Program-made: the position numbers and the translations under genes
DNA from: Pseudomonas mangiferae
Lineage (GTDB): Bacteria; Pseudomonadota; Gammaproteobacteria; Pseudomonadales; Pseudomonadaceae
Assembly: GCF_007109405.1 (NCBI RefSeq)
Contig: NZ_VJOY01000016.1
Coordinates: forward strand, 1 to 64,000
DNA length: 64,000 nucleotides
Direction: 5' to 3'
Shown here: piece by piece, positions 7,663 to 19,291 of the stretch
Numbering within the stretch: the stretch's first letter is position 1
Layout: every line of letters begins with the position of its first letter
Notes under the pieces: generated by a model
Told to the model about the DNA's origin: nothing
The model's database searches: none
What the model saw: only the letters and a program-made list of their open reading frames with translations

Positions 7663-8703
7663 TCACTTCCATAGAAATGGCGGATAAGCCTCCAGGTCGC
7701 CACGCAAATGGCGGGCGAGCAATTGCGCCTGAATGTAAGGGAACAACCCAAGGGGAGCCTTCTCGCCGAGGAAGCCATGCTGCACCTCCTCACGCTTGCG
7801 CTCCTGGTAAGCAGTCAATAACGTCTTGCGCGCCTCGTCCTTGAGGAGCACGGCGCCATTGTCCAGAGTACGGAAGTCGCGTTCGCCCAATTGCTTGCGG
7901 TTGATCAGGGAAAGCGCCAAGCGATCGGCCAGCACGGGACGGAACTCCTCGAGCAGATCCAGCGCCAGGCTGGGTCTGCCGGGACGGTCGCGATGCAGGA
8001 AGCCCACGGCCGGGTCCAGCCCTACGGTTTCCAACGCCGACCGACAATCGTGTGTCAGCAGGGTATAGAGAAAGGACAGGAGCGCATTGACCGCATCCAG
8101 AGGCGGTCGGCGGCTGCGCCGGGCGAAACGTAGCGTCGGATTGTCGACGCGGATCAGATGATCGAATACGCCAAAATAGGCCTGGGCGGCCTCGCCCTCC
8201 AGCCCCCTGAGCAGCTCTAGCCCGGGTGCCTCGAGCAACCTGTCGGTGATTCGCCGCAAGCGCTTGTGGCTATGTGAAAGGGAGAGTCGCGCCTCTTCCG
8301 CCAAGACCTCGCCATGGTCACGCAGAGCCCGCCCCAGCACTGCCCGTTGATTGTGCACCTTGCCCAGCAGCAGGTTGCGCACCAGCGCCGCACAGCCGGC
8401 CTGGTCATCGCTTCGACGGTACTGCTCGCGACGCAGCAGGACGTTGCCGGACACTGGCCCCTCCACCCGAGCCAGGAACTTGCCGTTGGGCGATAAGTAG
8501 CAGACGCTGATGCCCTGCTCCGCGCAGTACCCCAGCAAGGGCGGTGACACCAGTACGCGGCCGATGCACACCAGGCTCTCGAGCATATGGGCTGGCAGGC
8601 GCCCGCGAATCTCACCCGCCACTTCCATGACGACATTGGCGCCATCCTTCTTCAGCCAGGCGCCCTCGGTGGTGACGTAGAGGGTATTGAGCTGTCGCCG
8701 CAT
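7663..8703 (-). CDS. cas1: CRISPR-associated Cas1 integrase (type I-C)
   Basis: 346 residues, the usual length. It catalyses spacer integration at the leader-repeat junction with Cas2. The expected metal site is visible: the glutamate in L-E-G-E-A-A-Q-A-Y-F (about Glu169), His237 in G-F-L-H, and the acidic L-D-L-L-E-E-F-R-P segment (Asp249/Glu252). The gene appears intact. It follows the frameshifted cas4 by 3 bases. Confidence 0.96.
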   Translation of the reverse strand: MRRQLNTLYVTTEGAWLKKDGANVVMEVAGEIRGRLPAHMLESLVCIGRVLVSPPLLGYCAEQGISVCYLSPNGKFLARVEGPVSGNVLLRREQYRRSDDQAGCAALVRNLLLGKVHNQRAVLGRALRDHGEVLAEEARLSLSHSHKRLRRITDRLLEAPGLELLRGLEGEAAQAYFGVFDHLIRVDNPTLRFARRSRRPPLDAVNALLSFLYTLLTHDCRSALETVGLDPAVGFLHRDRPGRPSLALDLLEEFRPVLADRLALSLINRKQLGERDFRTLDNGAVLLKDEARKTLLTAYQERKREEVQHGFLGEKAPLGLFPYIQAQLLARHLRGDLEAYPPFLWK

Positions 8704-8706
8704 GCT

Positions 8707-9337
8707 TCACCCCTCCTTGAGCTGCAGACGCAGCCAGCCTTCGACGCTGATACTGCGCTTGAGCAACGTGGGCTGGCACAGATCGATCAGCGAACAGGGG
8801 GCGCAACGCTTGGCCTGGTACTCGGCCAAGGGCGTGCGCCTCGCGGCCAGCAACTCATGCGTCGCCTGGATGACCTGCAGGATCAACCGGCGCAACGCAT
8901 CGTCGAACGGCACGACCTTGCGCCGCCGGGTTTTTTCCTTAGAACAGCGCACCTTCCGCTAGCGGCTTGCCGAGCATCGCCTCCAGGCAGAGGGCCTGGG
9001 CACAAAGCTGCACCTCATCGGCGCGATGACCCTTGGGCCGACCGCGCTTGTACTCCACGGGGTAGGCGCGTTCCCCATCGTCAGTAGCACGGAACTCGAC
9101 CACATCGGCTACCCCCGCAACGCCCAACTCCAGGTGAAGCAAGGGCATGGCGGTAACGGTGCGTACGTCGTGACGTTGCTCTATCTGGCACTGGTCGGCG
9201 CGCTCGTGGAGCAGGCGCCCCTCGGCGGTGTGCCGGTTTTCCGCCCACAGTCGCTCGACATGGATCAGTGCGCATTGCCGCGGGCAGTAGAGGTAGTGCT
9301 GCAGGGCGGACAAGGGAATGAGATCGTCGTCTTCCAT
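8707..9337 (-). pseudogene. cas4: cas4, frameshifted (RecB-like nuclease of adaptation)
   Basis: Two adjacent frames make one Cas4. 8939-9337 encodes the N-terminal part, with the first cluster cysteine (Y-C-P-R-Q-C, about residue 18), the RecB-type A-D-V-V-E-F and P-V-E-Y-K-R-G active-site motifs, then L-A-E-G-A-L-F and a stop. 8707 to about 8945 encodes the rest in another frame, starting near K-T-R-R-R-K-V-V-P-F and containing the three C-terminal cluster cysteines (K-R-C-A-P-C-S-L-I-D-L-C). The shift is about one base near 8935-8952, where the minus strand reads ttctaaggaaaaaacc. The split separates the nuclease core from most of the Fe-S cluster ligands, so Cas4 function in PAM-specific spacer trimming is probably lost. 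Confidence 0.88.
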
Positions 9338-9355
9338 GGCCGCCCGCTCCCGTGG

Positions 9356-10224
9356 CTAGAAGTGCTCGCGCACGCTGACGCCCTGAGGCAGGGCTTCCGC
9401 ATCGATGCTGACACGGTAATCCTGGAAACCGCGTGCCGGCGTATCCGCGGCCCCTTCCACCCGCTCGACTCTGACGCTGTCGAACAGCACATGAGCCGGG
9501 GCATTGCCCATGGCGTGGTCATGCTTGAAGACGATCAGCTTGCGCGCCGCCATCTCGCCACGGGCTGCCGAGCGATCATGCTCGAACATATTGCCCAGCG
9601 CACGCCACAGCAGTTCCAGATCGTCCTCGGAGAAACCGGTACGCTCGGCCAGCTTGGCAGAAATGAAACCGTGGGCGCGGTACAGCCCATAGGGAACGAT
9701 GTGCTTGCGGCCCATCTCCCTATCTTTCTTTTCAGCATCCTCCTTACTCGTAACTGCCACTCGAGTGATTGAAATTTCCAGCGGAATAACCGGATCAATA
9801 GAAGTGGCGAAAGCAATTTGAATCGGCCCGCGAACTTGGCCTGCATTGACCTTTGTCGTCATCACCGCACCGAAGGCGCGCACATCGAAGAAGTTCTTGC
9901 ACATCCAGGCGGTAAGATCGCGCGCCTTGGCTTCGTCCTTGGGCAGTTTTTTTTCTTCAGGTTCAATACCGAGCGCCTCGTATGCCTGATTGTGCTGGTT
10001 ATTCAGCACGGATTTTTCCTGCATATAGATGGCATACCCGGGAGCGCCCTCCTGCTCCAGGCTGACGTAGTTGCGGATCTTGCGCTTGAGGCAAACGTCG
10101 GTGACCAACCCCTGGTTGGTTTCCGGATCGAGGCGCGGCATGTTGCCAGCATCCGGGTCGCCATTGGGATTGCCGTTGCTGACATCAAAGAGGTAAACGA
10201 ACTCGTAGCGGTTGGCGATGGCGG

Positions 10225-10228
<4 letters not shown>
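9356..10228 (-). CDS. cas7: Cas7 (Csd2), type I-C Cascade backbone
   Basis: 290 residues. This is the RRM-fold subunit that polymerises along the crRNA spacer. The N-terminal [13 protein letters not shown] region and the later [11 protein letters not shown] segment are typical of the type I-C Cas7 family. An AAGGAG-type ribosome site precedes ATG 10228. The start overlaps the cas8c stop by four bases (ATGA), indicating translational coupling. Cas4 begins 18 bases after its stop. Confidence 0.96.
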
Positions 10229-12686
<2,458 letters not shown>

Positions 12687-12724
12687 TCATATGATCCAGG
12701 CCAGGCCGCTGTTGCGCGTCCCGC

Positions 12725-14959
12725 CTACCAACATAGCCGCTCGCTGCTGACGAAGGCCGGATTATCCCAGTGCAACCCGAACTGGTGGTGATACAGATCA
12801 GGGTTGACCAACGCCATAAACTGCTCGCCGTAACGCGCACCTGCCACTGCCTGGATCGCACCGGCATCCAGCAGTGCCTGATAGCCCTTGCGTGGCATTT
12901 GCACCAGATAAGGCTGCAGGCGGCGGGCGATGGTGGCGCAGCCGTCGGCGAACTCCAGGTCGCGCAGGGCTGCTATGGCCTCCTCATCGAAGGGGATGAT
13001 CACCGGCATTTGAAGGCTGTCGATCATGCGGAACTTGCTGGCCAGCGTCTCGTAGGGCAGGCCGTCGAGCCGGCCCCTCTCGATCAGGCCGAGCAGGTTG
13101 TTCGCATCCAACTCCTCCGCGCCCTTCTGCCAGTAGAGCAGGCGGAAATAACGCTCGATGGCCGCCATGGACAGGCAATCATCCGGATGCAGGCGCATCA
13201 CTTCGCGGGCGGCCTGAGCGAACTGCTTGAGCTCCTCGGGTGGCGCCCAGTCGGAGTTGGCCGCGGCGAACACCAGCACCTCGCTTTCGGCCAGCGGCCT
13301 CCTGCCTTCGCGGTTGCAGCGTCCCGCGGCCTGGGCGATGGAGTCCAACCCGGCCTCGGCGCGCAGCACCACGGGAAAATCCACATCCACCCCGGCTTCG
13401 ATCAGCGAAGTAGCCACCAGACGACAGGGCTCTCCCTGTTTGAGCATCTGGCGCACTTCGGCCAGCACCTTGCTACGGTGCTTGGCACACATCAGGGTGG
13501 TGAGATGGCGGGCACCGGGCAACCCGGCAAGCGACTCATAGAGCGCACGGGCGTGGCGTCGATTGTTGACGATGCACAGCACGTGTTCACGCCTGGCGAT
13601 CTGCGCAGTCAAGGCCGCATCTTCGAGCGGGCCCAATACCCGTACTCGTACCCGCTCCAATTCCCGGAACAGCCGCTGCGGCTCGGGCGCCAGCTCGCGT
13701 ACATCCTGCAGCCCACCAATGAAATTCGGCGATTGCAGCGCTGGCTGCGTGGCAGTACAGAGCACCGGGCTACAACGGTAGTTAAGCGCCAGCTCATCAA
13801 GGGCGGCAACGCAGGGCCGCAACAGCTTGAGCGGCAGGGTCTGCGCCTCGTCAAGAATCACTACGCTGCCGGCGATGTTGTGTAGCTTGCGGCACTGGGC
13901 TGGACGGTCGGCAAACAGGCTTTCGAAGAACTGCACTGCAGTAGTCACCACGATAGGCGCATCCCAGTTCTCCATCGCCAGGTTCAGCTTCTTCTTGGCC
14001 TCCAGGCTCTGCCGGCGGTCCTCAACGAAGGCACTGTGATGCTCCAGCACCGCCTCTTCGCCCAAGGTCCCAAGTGCGTGGCGGAATACCGTAGCGTTCT
14101 GTTCGACGATGCTGGTAAAGGGAATCACGTAGATCACCCGGCGCAGCCCATGAGTCAGAGCGTGATCCAGGGCGAAAGCCAGGGAGGCCAGGGTCTTGCC
14201 GCCTCCGGTGGGCACCGTGAGGGAAAACAGCCCGGGTTGCTCGTTCGCCTTGTTGCGCACGCCGGCCAATATCTCCCCGCGAAGGCGGTTGACCGGCGTA
14301 TCTCCCTTGAACCCCGTCAGATGACGATCAAGGGCTGCGCGCAGCTCGGCCAAGGACGGCCGCGCTTGTTCGCGAAGGGAGCGCTGCCCTTTGACGCGGT
14401 GGTAGAAGGCTTCGGTATCGAGATAGTCCGCATCGACCAGGCAGGAAAACAGCATCCGGCCAAGAAAGGCCAACTGAAAGAAACCCCTTTCCGGGCGCGT
14501 TTTTAGTGGTGGTGGCTGAAGGCGCTCGGGTAGCACGATTTCCCCGTGCCAGGCGTCCAATAACCGTGGCAGCCCCGCCCCGTTCAAGCGGTCAGCCAAG
14601 GCCGTTCGCTCACCAGCCTCGCGGCCATTGGCCAACCCGGCATGGTGGCCGGCGATGCCATAGGCCAGCAATTGGCCTAGCGCACCATAGCGCTCCACCG
14701 CCAACATGGCCCCTCGGGTAGCGTGATCGACCCGAAGGGCATCACCCGCAATGCGCCGCTGAAACTCGTCGGTGTATTTGCCCAGATCGTGCAGCAGGCC
14801 GGCAAGAGCAGCGAACTCACCACCGCCGAAGAAGGCTGCCTTCTCTCCTGCCAGTTGGGCAACCGCACCTAGATGCTCGGCCAGAGGTTGCCAGTCACTG
14901 CGATCCGCGTTTGGGGTGGAGTGAGCAAAAAAGCGAGTATCGCGAGCCTCCTTCTCCAT
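12725..14959 (-). CDS. cas3: Cas3 helicase-nuclease (type I)
   Basis: 744 residues from ATG 14959; a TTG six codons upstream (14977) is possible. The N-terminal HD nuclease has L-L-H-D-L-G-K (His57-Asp58). The SF2 helicase has Walker A V-P-T-G-G-G-K-T (about 249-256), Walker B I-L-D-E-A-Q (DEAQ about 370-373) and the late Q-A-A-G-R-C-N-R-E-G motif VI. After Cascade binds target DNA, Cas3 nicks and degrades it. First gene of the operon; 50 bases separate it from cas5c. Both nuclease and helicase motifs are intact, so interference should be possible. Confidence 0.96.
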   Translation of the reverse strand: MEKEARDTRFFAHSTPNADRSDWQPLAEHLGAVAQLAGEKAAFFGGGEFAALAGLLHDLGKYTDEFQRRIAGDALRVDHATRGAMLAVERYGALGQLLAYGIAGHHAGLANGREAGERTALADRLNGAGLPRLLDAWHGEIVLPERLQPPPLKTRPERGFFQLAFLGRMLFSCLVDADYLDTEAFYHRVKGQRSLREQARPSLAELRAALDRHLTGFKGDTPVNRLRGEILAGVRNKANEQPGLFSLTVPTGGGKTLASLAFALDHALTHGLRRVIYVIPFTSIVEQNATVFRHALGTLGEEAVLEHHSAFVEDRRQSLEAKKKLNLAMENWDAPIVVTTAVQFFESLFADRPAQCRKLHNIAGSVVILDEAQTLPLKLLRPCVAALDELALNYRCSPVLCTATQPALQSPNFIGGLQDVRELAPEPQRLFRELERVRVRVLGPLEDAALTAQIARREHVLCIVNNRRHARALYESLAGLPGARHLTTLMCAKHRSKVLAEVRQMLKQGEPCRLVATSLIEAGVDVDFPVVLRAEAGLDSIAQAAGRCNREGRRPLAESEVLVFAAANSDWAPPEELKQFAQAAREVMRLHPDDCLSMAAIERYFRLLYWQKGAEELDANNLLGLIERGRLDGLPYETLASKFRMIDSLQMPVIIPFDEEAIAALRDLEFADGCATIARRLQPYLVQMPRKGYQALLDAGAIQAVAGARYGEQFMALVNPDLYHHQFGLHWDNPAFVSSERLCW

Positions 14960-15007
14960 AGAGATGCGCCCTGCCAAGTCTGCGAATGACGCACAACAAT
15001 CTAGTCG

Positions 15008-15142
15008 CTAAAGGCCATCACGCCAATTCTTCTCGTAGCCGAACGCGCCCATAGCCTGCAGACGACGCGCCCTGTTATCCGCATAGCAGTGTTTGTAATT
15101 CGGCCACTCCTTGGTGCAGCCGTCTACCAGGCTCCACGTCAT
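15008..15142 (-). pseudogene. Remnant resembling DUF5131 (phage Gp37/Gp68-like) protein
   Basis: 44 codons on the minus strand with T-W-S-L-V-D-G-C-T-K-E-W-P and H-C-Y-A-D-N-R-A-R-R-L-Q-A-M-G resemble the N-terminal cysteine region of DUF5131 radical-SAM-like proteins carried by phages and mobile elements. The rest of the gene is absent and the frame stops at 15008. It lies immediately upstream of cas3 on the same strand and is read as an older mobile-element remnant. The assignment rests on recall of the family pattern. Confidence 0.4.
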
Positions 15143-15375
15143 CGCCTGACATTCAATAATGAATGAGTTTTCCCTTATCTCGGCATGCCATCTGAAACGG
15201 AACCTGTGAGCTCAGGAGATTCTTTTGGCTGACTACTGCGTGTTTGTGCTCGGCCAGCTTGGGCATTTTCCGCCATTGAAAGCAACTTACTTACAACGGC
15301 GAAGGACTCGACTCAAAAAATTCAGCCCTGTATCACTGCAATGACCCTCTCACCATGGAGGCTTTCCAACCATCT

Positions 15376-15548
15376 CATTGCAGTGCCCTCGCTGTAACTC
15401 CCCCAAGATTGCATCCCTGCATCCCGACATAAAGTTGATGCTTTGGTCCGCACAGTCGGCGTGCAGCGCATGGGTACATCCGCAGCCCTCGCCGGTGGTC
15501 AGGCCGGGGCAGCAGGCAGCGCACTCGCCATGGGGCCGGGCCGAGTGA
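15376..15548 (+). pseudogene. Degenerate copy of the zinc-ribbon/glycine-zipper gene at 17832
   Basis: The 5' part is almost identical to the start of the intact gene at 17832-18161 (cattgcagtgccctcgctg, then a one-base difference). It encodes L-Q-C-P-R-C-N-S-P-K, and the later A-L-A-G-G-Q-A-G-A segment is also recognisable but in another frame. The frames cannot be joined without an indel and the C-terminal cysteines are missing. It is a decayed paralogue outside the left att copy. The rest of the 15143-15890 stretch shows no gene I can support. Confidence 0.75.
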
Positions 15549-15890
15549 AAACAGAGAAGTGTTTACCCTAAGGCCCTACCTCGGATTTGGCCCCAAAGGC
15601 GCGCGACTATATGGGCCACGTATCCCTTACCGCAGCCAGAATCTTCTGGGGGCGATCTACGACAGTAGGTGGTGGAAAGAAGTAGTAAACCAGCCCGCAG
15701 TGCCTCCATCGCACCGCTGATCCCCGTAGAGGCTCATCAATAGATTGAGGTTGCAGCCAGGTATATGCAGGCTCATTTCCGTTCCTACTCGGGGGCAGCG
15801 TTTCGCGCCGGAGGTGCATCGCGGCCCATCCAATTCTTGAACGTGCCAACTCGCCATAAACAGCAGTTCAAATAGCGCTCCAAAATCTCG

Positions 15891-16022
15891 GGTGGAGCAA
15901 AATACGGAGGCAATCAAAAACCGCCAGGCATAAAAAACAGTCACCGCTAAGCGACTGGATTTATTTAGGTTTTTTGGGCGGAACGGATTGATTCGAACAC
16001 TCTATTCCTTGCACTCCATGCG
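15891..16022. repeat. Outer att copy: degenerate tRNA-Pro 3' end plus flank
   Basis: About 130 bases align in the same orientation, at roughly 80% identity by eye, to 27270-27408. The alignment includes the tRNA terminator hairpin (caccgctaag) and the 3' half of tRNA-Pro (gattcgaacactc, then ccttgcac and ccatgc). The copy stops in the anticodon arm, so it is not a tRNA gene. The integrase pseudogene begins 170 bases further right. This is the arrangement expected from integration into the 3' end of a tRNA gene. Confidence 0.75.
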
Positions 16023-16192
16023 CTTATTTGATGGATTTCCATGGAGGTCTATGGACGCTGCCGGAACGCCTAAAACCTAGTAAATACGGGACATACAGGC
16101 TATATCGGCGTCCATCACGATCCACCAGCATCCACCGACAGCCAAGCGATTCGGTGGGGTAAAATTGGGGTAAAAATCCAGGCAGCGGAATT

Positions 16193-17493
16193 ATGCAAGG
16201 GGTAGGACATAGCCAACTGACAGCCAAGCAACTGAAAGCGCTCACCGCCGCCGATGATGGCAGGATCCTCCGCGAAGACGGTGGACTGGTCGCCAAAGTC
16301 CGCTCAGGTTTGCGTGGCGTGACGTTGCAATTCCGCTACGAGTTCAAGCTGAATGGGTTGAAGCGCGACCAGAGCCTGGGCAGTTGGCCAAGAAATCGCT
16401 GGCGCAGATCCGCGCCGAGCGCGACGAAGTCAGAGCGACCGTCACCAAAGGCATCGATCCAACCACTGCCCGCAAGGCCGCCAAGATCGAAGCCCAGGCC
16501 GCCATCGCTGCCACCATTGCCGAGGCCGAGCGCCAGGCTGCAGAGAACAAAACGGTCGCCGACCTTTTCGAAGAGTGGATGCACGATGGCGTATCCCGCC
16601 AGGACGGTAACGCCGAACTGCGCCGTAGCTTCACCAAGGACGTGCTGCCCCTCATTGGCAAGAAGCCGCTGCGCAACCTCACCGAGAAAGACCTGCTCGC
16701 CGTCCTGCGCTCGGTCAAGGCCCGCGGTCTGAACCGCACCGTCGTGATCCGCAACAACGACATCGGCCAGATGCTGCACTGGGCCGAGAAGCGCAAACCG
16801 TGGCGCGGCCTGATGACCGACGGCAACCCGGCCGACCTGGTGGACGTCAACAAACTCCTCGACCACGACTACCAAGAACAGCGCGACCGCCTACTCTCCC
16901 CCAACGAAATCCGCGAACTACGCAATATCTTCGCCCGTCTCGAACACGACTACGACGCCCTCCCCGCCGGCCACAAATACTCTGGCATCCGCCCGGTCAA
17001 CCCACGCGTGCAATGCGCCGTGTGGATCTGCCTGAGAACACTCTGCCGTACCGGCGAACTGCTCAAACCGAATGGCGCCACGTCGATCTGGAAAAAGGCA
17101 CCTGGTTCATCCCGGCCGAGGCCACCAAGGGCCACAAGGGCAAGCGCCAGGATCATCATGTATTCCTGTCGCCATTCGCACTGAACCAGCTCCAGCGCCT
17201 GAAAGAAGACTGGGCATACCCCGTTCTGCTTCCCCAGCAATGATGAGAAAAGCCACGTCGACACCAAGACGGTCAGCAAGCTGATCGGTGACCGGCAATG
17301 CCGCTTCAAGAACCGCAGCAAGCCGCTTACTGGTCGCCACCATGACGATTCACTGGTGCTGAGTAAGGGCACCAAGGGTGAGTGGACGCCGCATGACTTG
17401 CGTCGCACTGGAGCAACGATGATGCAGGAGCTTGGCGTAACACTGGAGATCATCGATATAATGCGCGCGATCCTACCACTTAAGCAAAATTAA
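16193..17493 (+). pseudogene. Tyrosine-recombinase integrase, frameshifted and 3'-truncated
   Basis: Three frames together give a P4/CP4-57-type integrase. An arm-binding N-terminus (L-T-A-K-Q-L-K-A-L) shifts after S-L-G-S-W-P near 16391. The core-binding domain (A-D-L-F-E-E-W...) shifts after G-E-L-L-K near 17063, and the third part shifts after V-L-L-P near 17235. The catalytic pieces R-T-G-E-L and H-D-L-R-R-T are present, but the frame ends soon after G-V-T-L-E-I-I-D, without the final His/Trp and Tyr. Each shift is one base in a short run (two missing A, one extra C). The enzyme must be inactive. It lies just inside the outer att copy. Confidence 0.92.
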
Positions 17494-17831
17494 GTAAATA
17501 AAAACCGTCAGGCAACGTGCTTTATATAAAACGCCACATACCACGACCAAATAAACTCACCCCATCAATGTCGGCAACAGCCACCATCTAACAACATCTC
17601 CTCTGCGATCTCTTAGTACGACTAAAAGCATGTAGATCGTTCATCTCGACAGCAATCTTTTCGACAACATCTAAAGTGCCATATGCGCGCCCTATGTATC
17701 AGCACACGCACTACAGAGGCTTTTGCTGAAATTTAATTACGCAATAAACATGCTTTTTAACTCACCCTTCAAATCAAATTATTTTAGAACCTATATGACT
17801 GTAATAACGCAAGTATTAAGAAGGTATTCAC
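17494..17831. other. AT-rich gap with no supported gene
   Basis: 338 bases of clearly lower GC than the rest of the window between the integrase remnant and the next gene. Stop codons interrupt all frames; the longest minus-strand stretch is about 36 codons and was not recognised. It may hold the promoter for the following gene and leftover sequence from the deletion that removed the integrase 3' end. Confidence 0.5.
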
Positions 17832-18161
17832 ATGACATTGCAGTGCCCTCGCTGTCACTCCCCCAAAGTCGCTTCACTCCACCATGCAATGAAGATCACC
17901 GCTGCGGTCGGTGCTGTAGGCGGTGCCGCTCGTGGCGCCAGTGCTGCCCTGGCCGGTGGTCAGGCCGGCGCAGTAATTGGCGCTGTTGCTGGCCCGCTGG
18001 GCATCACGCTCGGATCCGTATCAGGTGCCATTCTCGGAGGCCTCGTTGGCGGTACCGGTGGCTGTGCCCTTGGCGCCCAGCTCGGTGACAAGTTGGATCG
18101 TCACGTGCTGGCCAACAACCTGTGCCTGATCTGCGGGCACCGCTTCAACCTGCCGGCCTGA
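17832..18161 (+). CDS. Small zinc-ribbon protein with glycine-zipper membrane segment
   Basis: 109 residues. N-terminal C-P-R-C (Cys5, Cys8) and C-terminal C-L-I-C-G (near residue 98) form a split zinc ribbon around a long Gly/Ala-rich hydrophobic middle (about 22-85) with the regular small-residue spacing of a glycine zipper. It probably inserts in a membrane with both ends on one side. Function unknown; it lies directly before the DUF932 gene. A decayed relative is present at 15376-15548. Confidence 0.75.
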   Translation: MTLQCPRCHSPKVASLHHAMKITAAVGAVGGAARGASAALAGGQAGAVIGAVAGPLGITLGSVSGAILGGLVGGTGGCALGAQLGDKLDRHVLANNLCLICGHRFNLPA

Positions 18162-18256
18162 TCCGACTCACCCTCCTCCGCTCCCCTACTACTCCCGGTT
18201 AGCGCTGCGCTCCTGCGCAGTGCTTTATGCCGACTATTGCTCAAAGGAAACTCACC

Positions 18257-19225
18257 ATGGCTCATCAAATCGAACAAATGGCCTATGTCGGCCAAACTCC
18301 TTGGCATGGCCTGGGCAACAATCTACCGTGCAAGCAACCCATTGAGGTCTGGCAGCGTGAAGCCGGCATGGACTGGCAAATCCTGGAAAGCCCCGTGCAC
18401 TTCAAGTCAGAAACCGCTGGTCACCTGGGCGCTATTCATTCCTTCCCAGAGCAGAAAGTGCTCTTCCGCTCGGACACCAAAGCACCGCTGTCGGTGGTTT
18501 CCCAGCGCTACCACACTGTACAGCCGCGAGAGGTGCTGGAGTTCTACCGCGATCTCACCGAGGTCTCCGGCTACGAGCTGGAGACTGCGGGGGTACTCAA
18601 GGGCGGTCGCAAGTTCTGGGCGCTGGCGCGTACCGGCCAAGGTGCTGCGCTCAAGGGTAACGATCAGGTCAACGGCTACCTGCTGCTGGCCACGTCCTGC
18701 GACGGCACACTGGCCACCACGGCAACCCCGACCACGGTACGCGTGGTGTGCAACAACACCCTGACCGTCGCCCTGGACGGCACTACTCGCGCGATCAAGG
18801 TGCCGCACAACACCCGCTTCGATTCCAAGGTGGTGAAGAAACAGCTCGGCATCGCCGTCTCGCAATGGGACGACTTCATGTATCGCATGCGCGCGCTGGC
18901 CGAACGCAAGGTGCAATGGCATGAGGCCCTGGGCTTCTTCATGAATGTGCTGTGCGAAACCTCACCGACCGGCGCCCTGCCGGAAGTGCTGCCGAACGAA
19001 CGAGCGCTGCGCAAGGTGCAGGAGCTGTACGAAGGCCGAGGCCGTGGCTCGAACCTGGATTCAGCTCGTGGTACCGCCTGGGGACTGCTCAATGCCGTGA
19101 CCGAGTTCGTTGATCACGAGCGCCGGGCGCGCAGCACCGAATATCGCCTGGACTCGGCCTGGTTCGGTCAGGGCGCGCAGATCAAGCAACGTGCCCTGGA
19201 CATTGCCCTGCAATTGGTCGCCTGA
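18257..19225 (+). CDS. DUF932 (phage/plasmid-like TIGR03299) protein
   Basis: 322 residues from ATG 18257, preferred to ATG 18227 because of the AAAGGAAA ribosome site and the family start (M-A-H-Q-I-E-Q-M-A-Y). The P-W-H-G-L-G motif near residue 20, L-S-V-V-S-Q-R-Y near 85 and R-V-V-C-N-N-T-L in the middle are characteristic. The family is common on plasmids, phages and integrative elements next to YqaJ nucleases; its biochemical role is not established. Intact. A 12-bp-stem terminator follows. Confidence 0.9.
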   Translation: MAHQIEQMAYVGQTPWHGLGNNLPCKQPIEVWQREAGMDWQILESPVHFKSETAGHLGAIHSFPEQKVLFRSDTKAPLSVVSQRYHTVQPREVLEFYRDLTEVSGYELETAGVLKGGRKFWALARTGQGAALKGNDQVNGYLLLATSCDGTLATTATPTTVRVVCNNTLTVALDGTTRAIKVPHNTRFDSKVVKKQLGIAVSQWDDFMYRMRALAERKVQWHEALGFFMNVLCETSPTGALPEVLPNERALRKVQELYEGRGRGSNLDSARGTAWGLLNAVTEFVDHERRARSTEYRLDSAWFGQGAQIKQRALDIALQLVA

Positions 19226-19247
19226 CCTCTACCCTCCTCACCCCATA

Positions 19248-19283
19248 ACGCCCGATCAGCCTCGTCGCTGATCGGGCGTTTCT
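19248..19283 (+). terminator. Rho-independent terminator after the DUF932 gene
   Basis: A 12-bp perfect stem, acgcccgatcag pairing with ctgatcgggcgt, has an 8-base loop and is followed by ttctattt. It lies 22 bases after the stop. Confidence 0.8.
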
Positions 19284-19291
19284 ATTTCCGT

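Noticed and set aside
8935-8955. Programmed frameshifting in cas4
   Set aside because: The stop precedes the A run in frame 0, the site lacks a known +1 slippery context (not the CUU-UGA type), and no stimulatory hairpin is evident.
17600-17710. Short minus-strand coding-like stretch (about 36 codons)
   Set aside because: Amino acid pattern is plausible but too short, with no start or ribosome site, and not recognised.
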